A stretch of DNA of 64,000 nt from Ailurus styani. Lineage: Eukaryota > Chordata > Mammalia > Carnivora > Ailuridae. Of the stretch, positions 61,760 through 64,000 are shown one piece after another. The stretch lies in the NCBI GenBank assembly GCA_002007465.1, contig LNAC01000765.1:348712-412711 (forward strand), written 5' to 3'. The notes below the pieces were generated by a model. That model saw nothing but the letters and a program-made list of their open reading frames with translations. It made no database searches and had not been told where the DNA came from. Positions within the stretch are counted from its first letter, which is position 1, and each line of letters starts with the position of its first letter. The position numbers and the translations under genes are program-made.

Positions 61760-62311
61760 GATCAGCTGGTTCATCCTGGTCTAAGGCATTCTACATACAG
61801 TAACTTACTATGCAATTCTCCAAAGCCTGTAGCAAATTCGAACACATGACTTTCCTGAGATTGTTTCCACAAAGCCTGTTTTGAGGGCAGGATACCACCC
61901 TCATGCCATCAGACTCCCTGGGCATCCTCACCCATGTGCACAGAAATTCTAAAAGTTGTAACTGGCTTTCCACAAATGCTTTCACACCCAATGATCACCT
62001 TGTTTCTCTCACTTAAGTCCTGCTTTAACTCGGTTCTGACACTATAAACAATCTGTGTGCCCTCTTCCCTCTTCCCATGCAGAGTCCTTCAACAGCTCCC
62101 CAGGAGTCAGGCAGTCTCCCATGAGCTGTGTTGTGGAGAGTGTTCCTGGACTATCCAGGTACTCCATTCACTGGGAATGCCCTTTCAAAAGTGTGTGAAA
62201 GCCTTGCCCCAAAACCCCCAGTAAAAGGGCTGAGACTAGCATTTACACCTCCTGAAGCTAAAACTCCAAAGAAAGGCTCTCTTGTGGCAATTTGTTTAAA
62301 GTTGAAACTTT
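61760..62311. other. Unassigned sequence without recognised gene
   Basis: No recognised repeat, RNA gene or exon. The 120-codon plus frame at 62128-62490 runs into the next SINE and is judged a chance frame. Confidence 0.5.
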
Positions 62312-62517
62312 CAGGGGCACCTGGGTGGCTTAGTCTGCCTTCGGCTCAGGTCATGATCTCAGGGTCTGGGATGGAGCCCCACATCTGGCTCTCTGCTCAG
62401 TGGGGAGCCTGCTTCTCCCTTTCTCTCCCTGCTTCTCCTTCTCCCTCTGCCTGTCACTTCCCCTGCTGTGTGCTCTCTCTCTCTCTCTAATATATAAATA
62501 AAATCTTTTTTTTAAAA
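62312..62517 (+). mobile_element. Can-SINE, plus strand, with a head deletion
   Basis: Head ggggcacctgggtggcttag then directly tctgccttcggctcaggtca, so about 20 bases of the usual head are missing. CT runs and an AATAAAATC tail follow. Confidence 0.93.
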
Positions 62518-62735
62518 AAAAGGGATATTTTCAGTGAGACAGGTTTTTATAACATACAAAACTGACCAGTCTTCTTTAATGCAGGAACTTGACCTACCTC
62601 CTTGTTCCTCCTATCTCCTCCATTTCAGACATTTCATAATGGTCACCTCCACTGCTTGTTAGCAGAGGTGATTTTAGAAAAGATTTTTTAGGAAAGATTT
62701 TTAGAAAAGATTTTAGGGAGAATAAATTCTAAAAC
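62518..62735. other. Unassigned sequence
   Basis: Contains three near copies of gaaaagattttttagg (about 62675-62715), a small local triplication. No gene recognised. Confidence 0.5.
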
Positions 62736-62808
62736 TGCATATTCTCAATACCTATACCAGTGCCTGGCACATAATAAGAGCTTCATGAATATCTGTTGAA
62801 CAAATCAA
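62736..62808 (+). mobile_element. L2 (or MIR) 3' end
   Basis: The phrase cagtgcctggcacataataa, then gagcttcatgaatatctgttgaac, matches the shared L2/MIR 3' terminus as I recall it. L2 is favoured by the ending tgttgaacaaatc. Confidence 0.65.
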
Positions 62809-63960
62809 CACTAAATTTATCAAAACAAATGTATATGTCTGCCTTCCATCACTATGAACAACCCAGCTAACTTGAATCTGTTGCAGTGGGTGGTAAGTGG
62901 GAAAGTATGAAATTAGCAAATATCACATTTTCACTTTTATTAATTTAAAGGCACAGTATGTAGTTATAAATAACTGTATCAATCATGGCTAGGTTTTTTT
63001 CTGGTTGATCTGTTTTTTATTTTCTTATTCACTAATTCCCCCAAACACATAAGCCGAGCTAAAATAACACTTTAGTTTTACTCAGTAATTGTTTTTTTAT
63101 TAACTAAAGCCTGTATTAAGGTTTCCTTAGACTTTCCCTAATATTGTCATGTGTCCTTAGACTCCTCCTGTGACAGTCTCTCAGACTTGACAACCTCAGC
63201 AAAGGACCAGTCAGACATTTTGCAGGCTGTTCCTCAATTCATGTTTGTCTGATGTTTTTCTAATGGTGAGACTGGGGTTGTAGGTTTTTGGAAGGACCAC
63301 CACAGAGGTGGAGTTCTCCTCTCACACATCTTACCGATGGGCACATGTGTTGTTTATTTTTAAGTCACAGAAAACACTTCACACTCCCCTGAAGCCCATC
63401 AAATTGCTAAGTGCTCCCTGTAAACTGTACCACTGCCAAATGTGTCTTCACATCTGCACCCTAAGGAAGTCATACTTGCTTTTATTTAGCTTTTATGTAA
63501 ACTTCAGTGTTTTCACTTCAAAGTTAAATTCTTTAAACGAATATCCGTGATTTTATATTTTCATTTGAGATTACAGGCCCCTTTATCTCTTTCCTGAAGG
63601 GACTCCTGGCTCACCATCCAGGACACTCTTAAAGTTTCACCTGTGTTCTGGAATCAGAACTATTAATAAGTTCACTTATTCTCAAACCATGACCTGATGG
63701 TCTCATTTTCCCCAGAGAACACTTAACACCATTCTTGTGAAAATACAGCTAACAAGCACAAGATTCTCTGTCCTTCTGGGAGTAGCATTTCTTTTCAGTT
63801 TCAAAGCATCCTACATCTTGCATTCAGTAAACTGTCTCAGACCTCTCTTAAAACGAAGGGACACTGGCAAAGAACTGTGCTACATCTCTCACTTTCCACA
63901 TTACTAAGGAGTGGGGTTTGGTAGTGCATCCACCAGGGGAACACTAAGTTGGTCCATTTT
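62809..63960. other. Unassigned sequence; one ancient-repeat-like phrase
   Basis: No gene recognised. The phrase gagactggggttgtaggttt to accacagaggtgg (about 63268-63310) recalls an ancient interspersed repeat, family unknown to me. The 80-codon plus frame at 63308-63550 has no recognised homology. Confidence 0.4.
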
Positions 63961-63974
63961 TTGCTTTTTAAGAA

Positions 63975-64000
63975 AAACAAAACAAAACAAAACAAAACAA
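63975..64000. repeat. (AAAAC)n simple repeat at the window edge
   Basis: Five AAAAC units, continuing past the end of the window. Confidence 0.92.

Noticed and set aside
62128..62490. 120-codon plus-strand frame
   Set aside because: It runs into a SINE and its CT-rich block; no domain seen.
62675..62720. Short triplicate of gaaaagattttt words
   Set aside because: Too short and AT-rich to mean more than local slippage.

Overview
The window reads as a piece of carnivore nuclear genome, most likely from a mustelid or close caniform. The evidence is more than fifteen copies of the carnivore tRNA-derived SINE (Can-SINE/SINEC). Its head reads G-C-C-T-G-G-G-T-G-G-C-T-C-A-G, its middle is a CT-rich block, and its tail is AATAAATAAAATCTTT. 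Many LINE-1 (L1) copies carry the carnivore-type 3' UTR. The youngest SINE form (head GTGGGTTAAAGCC, 3' part CTGCCTGCCTCTCTGCC) is the form I associate with mustelids; that is recall, not a search. I see no prokaryotic gene, CRISPR array, rRNA or functional tRNA, and no host protein-coding exon I can support. Nearly all open frames are L1 ORF1/ORF2 remnants or chance frames across repeats.

Layout. 351-8103: a nearly full-length minus-strand L1 (L1-a) with an exact 11-bp target-site duplication (TSD), three SINE insertions, a 161-base assembly gap inside one of them, and a duplicated 236-bp unit in its 5' UTR. 8117-9615: SINEs (one nested in another), a MIR and otherwise plain sequence. 9616-12253: two plus-strand L1 3' parts, then a SINE with an L1-like patch. 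12494-25912: two old minus-strand L1s, the first split by a younger nearly full-length minus L1 (L1-e, 13004-20091), which is itself hit by a small L1 3' end. 26020-31490: the longest stretch poor in recent repeats, with a MER5A-type DNA transposon, old L1 tails and one possible solo LTR. 31490-34240: a 5'-inverted L1, SINEs and old L1 tails. 34635-44962: a full-length minus L1 (L1-h) interrupted by a plus-strand L1 (L1-i, 40278-43741). L1-i has a complete 5' UTR and both ends but lacks most of ORF1 and the first two-thirds of ORF2. 44975-46740: old L1 pieces with a 61-nt U2 snRNA fragment. 46741-48500: no recognised repeat. 48505-56495: an old plus-strand L1 split by a full-length L1 (L1-l) and by a young L1 3' half. 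56496-64000: old L1M-type tails, SINEs, an L2 end and unassigned sequence.

The parts do not form a pathway. They are a layered record of L1 reverse transcription acting on itself, on SINEs and on an snRNA. The L1 5' UTRs were once promoters, and four of five retain a YY1-like AAGATGG motif near the first base. Every ORF1 and ORF2 seen here is interrupted, so no copy looks able to move by itself. The most unusual items are L1-i, the SINE with L1-like patches (12330-12372), the tandem 5' UTR unit in L1-a, recurrent microsatellite growth at one L1 site, and the U2 fragment. Boundaries of old elements are approximate, and family names come from recall of consensus sequences.
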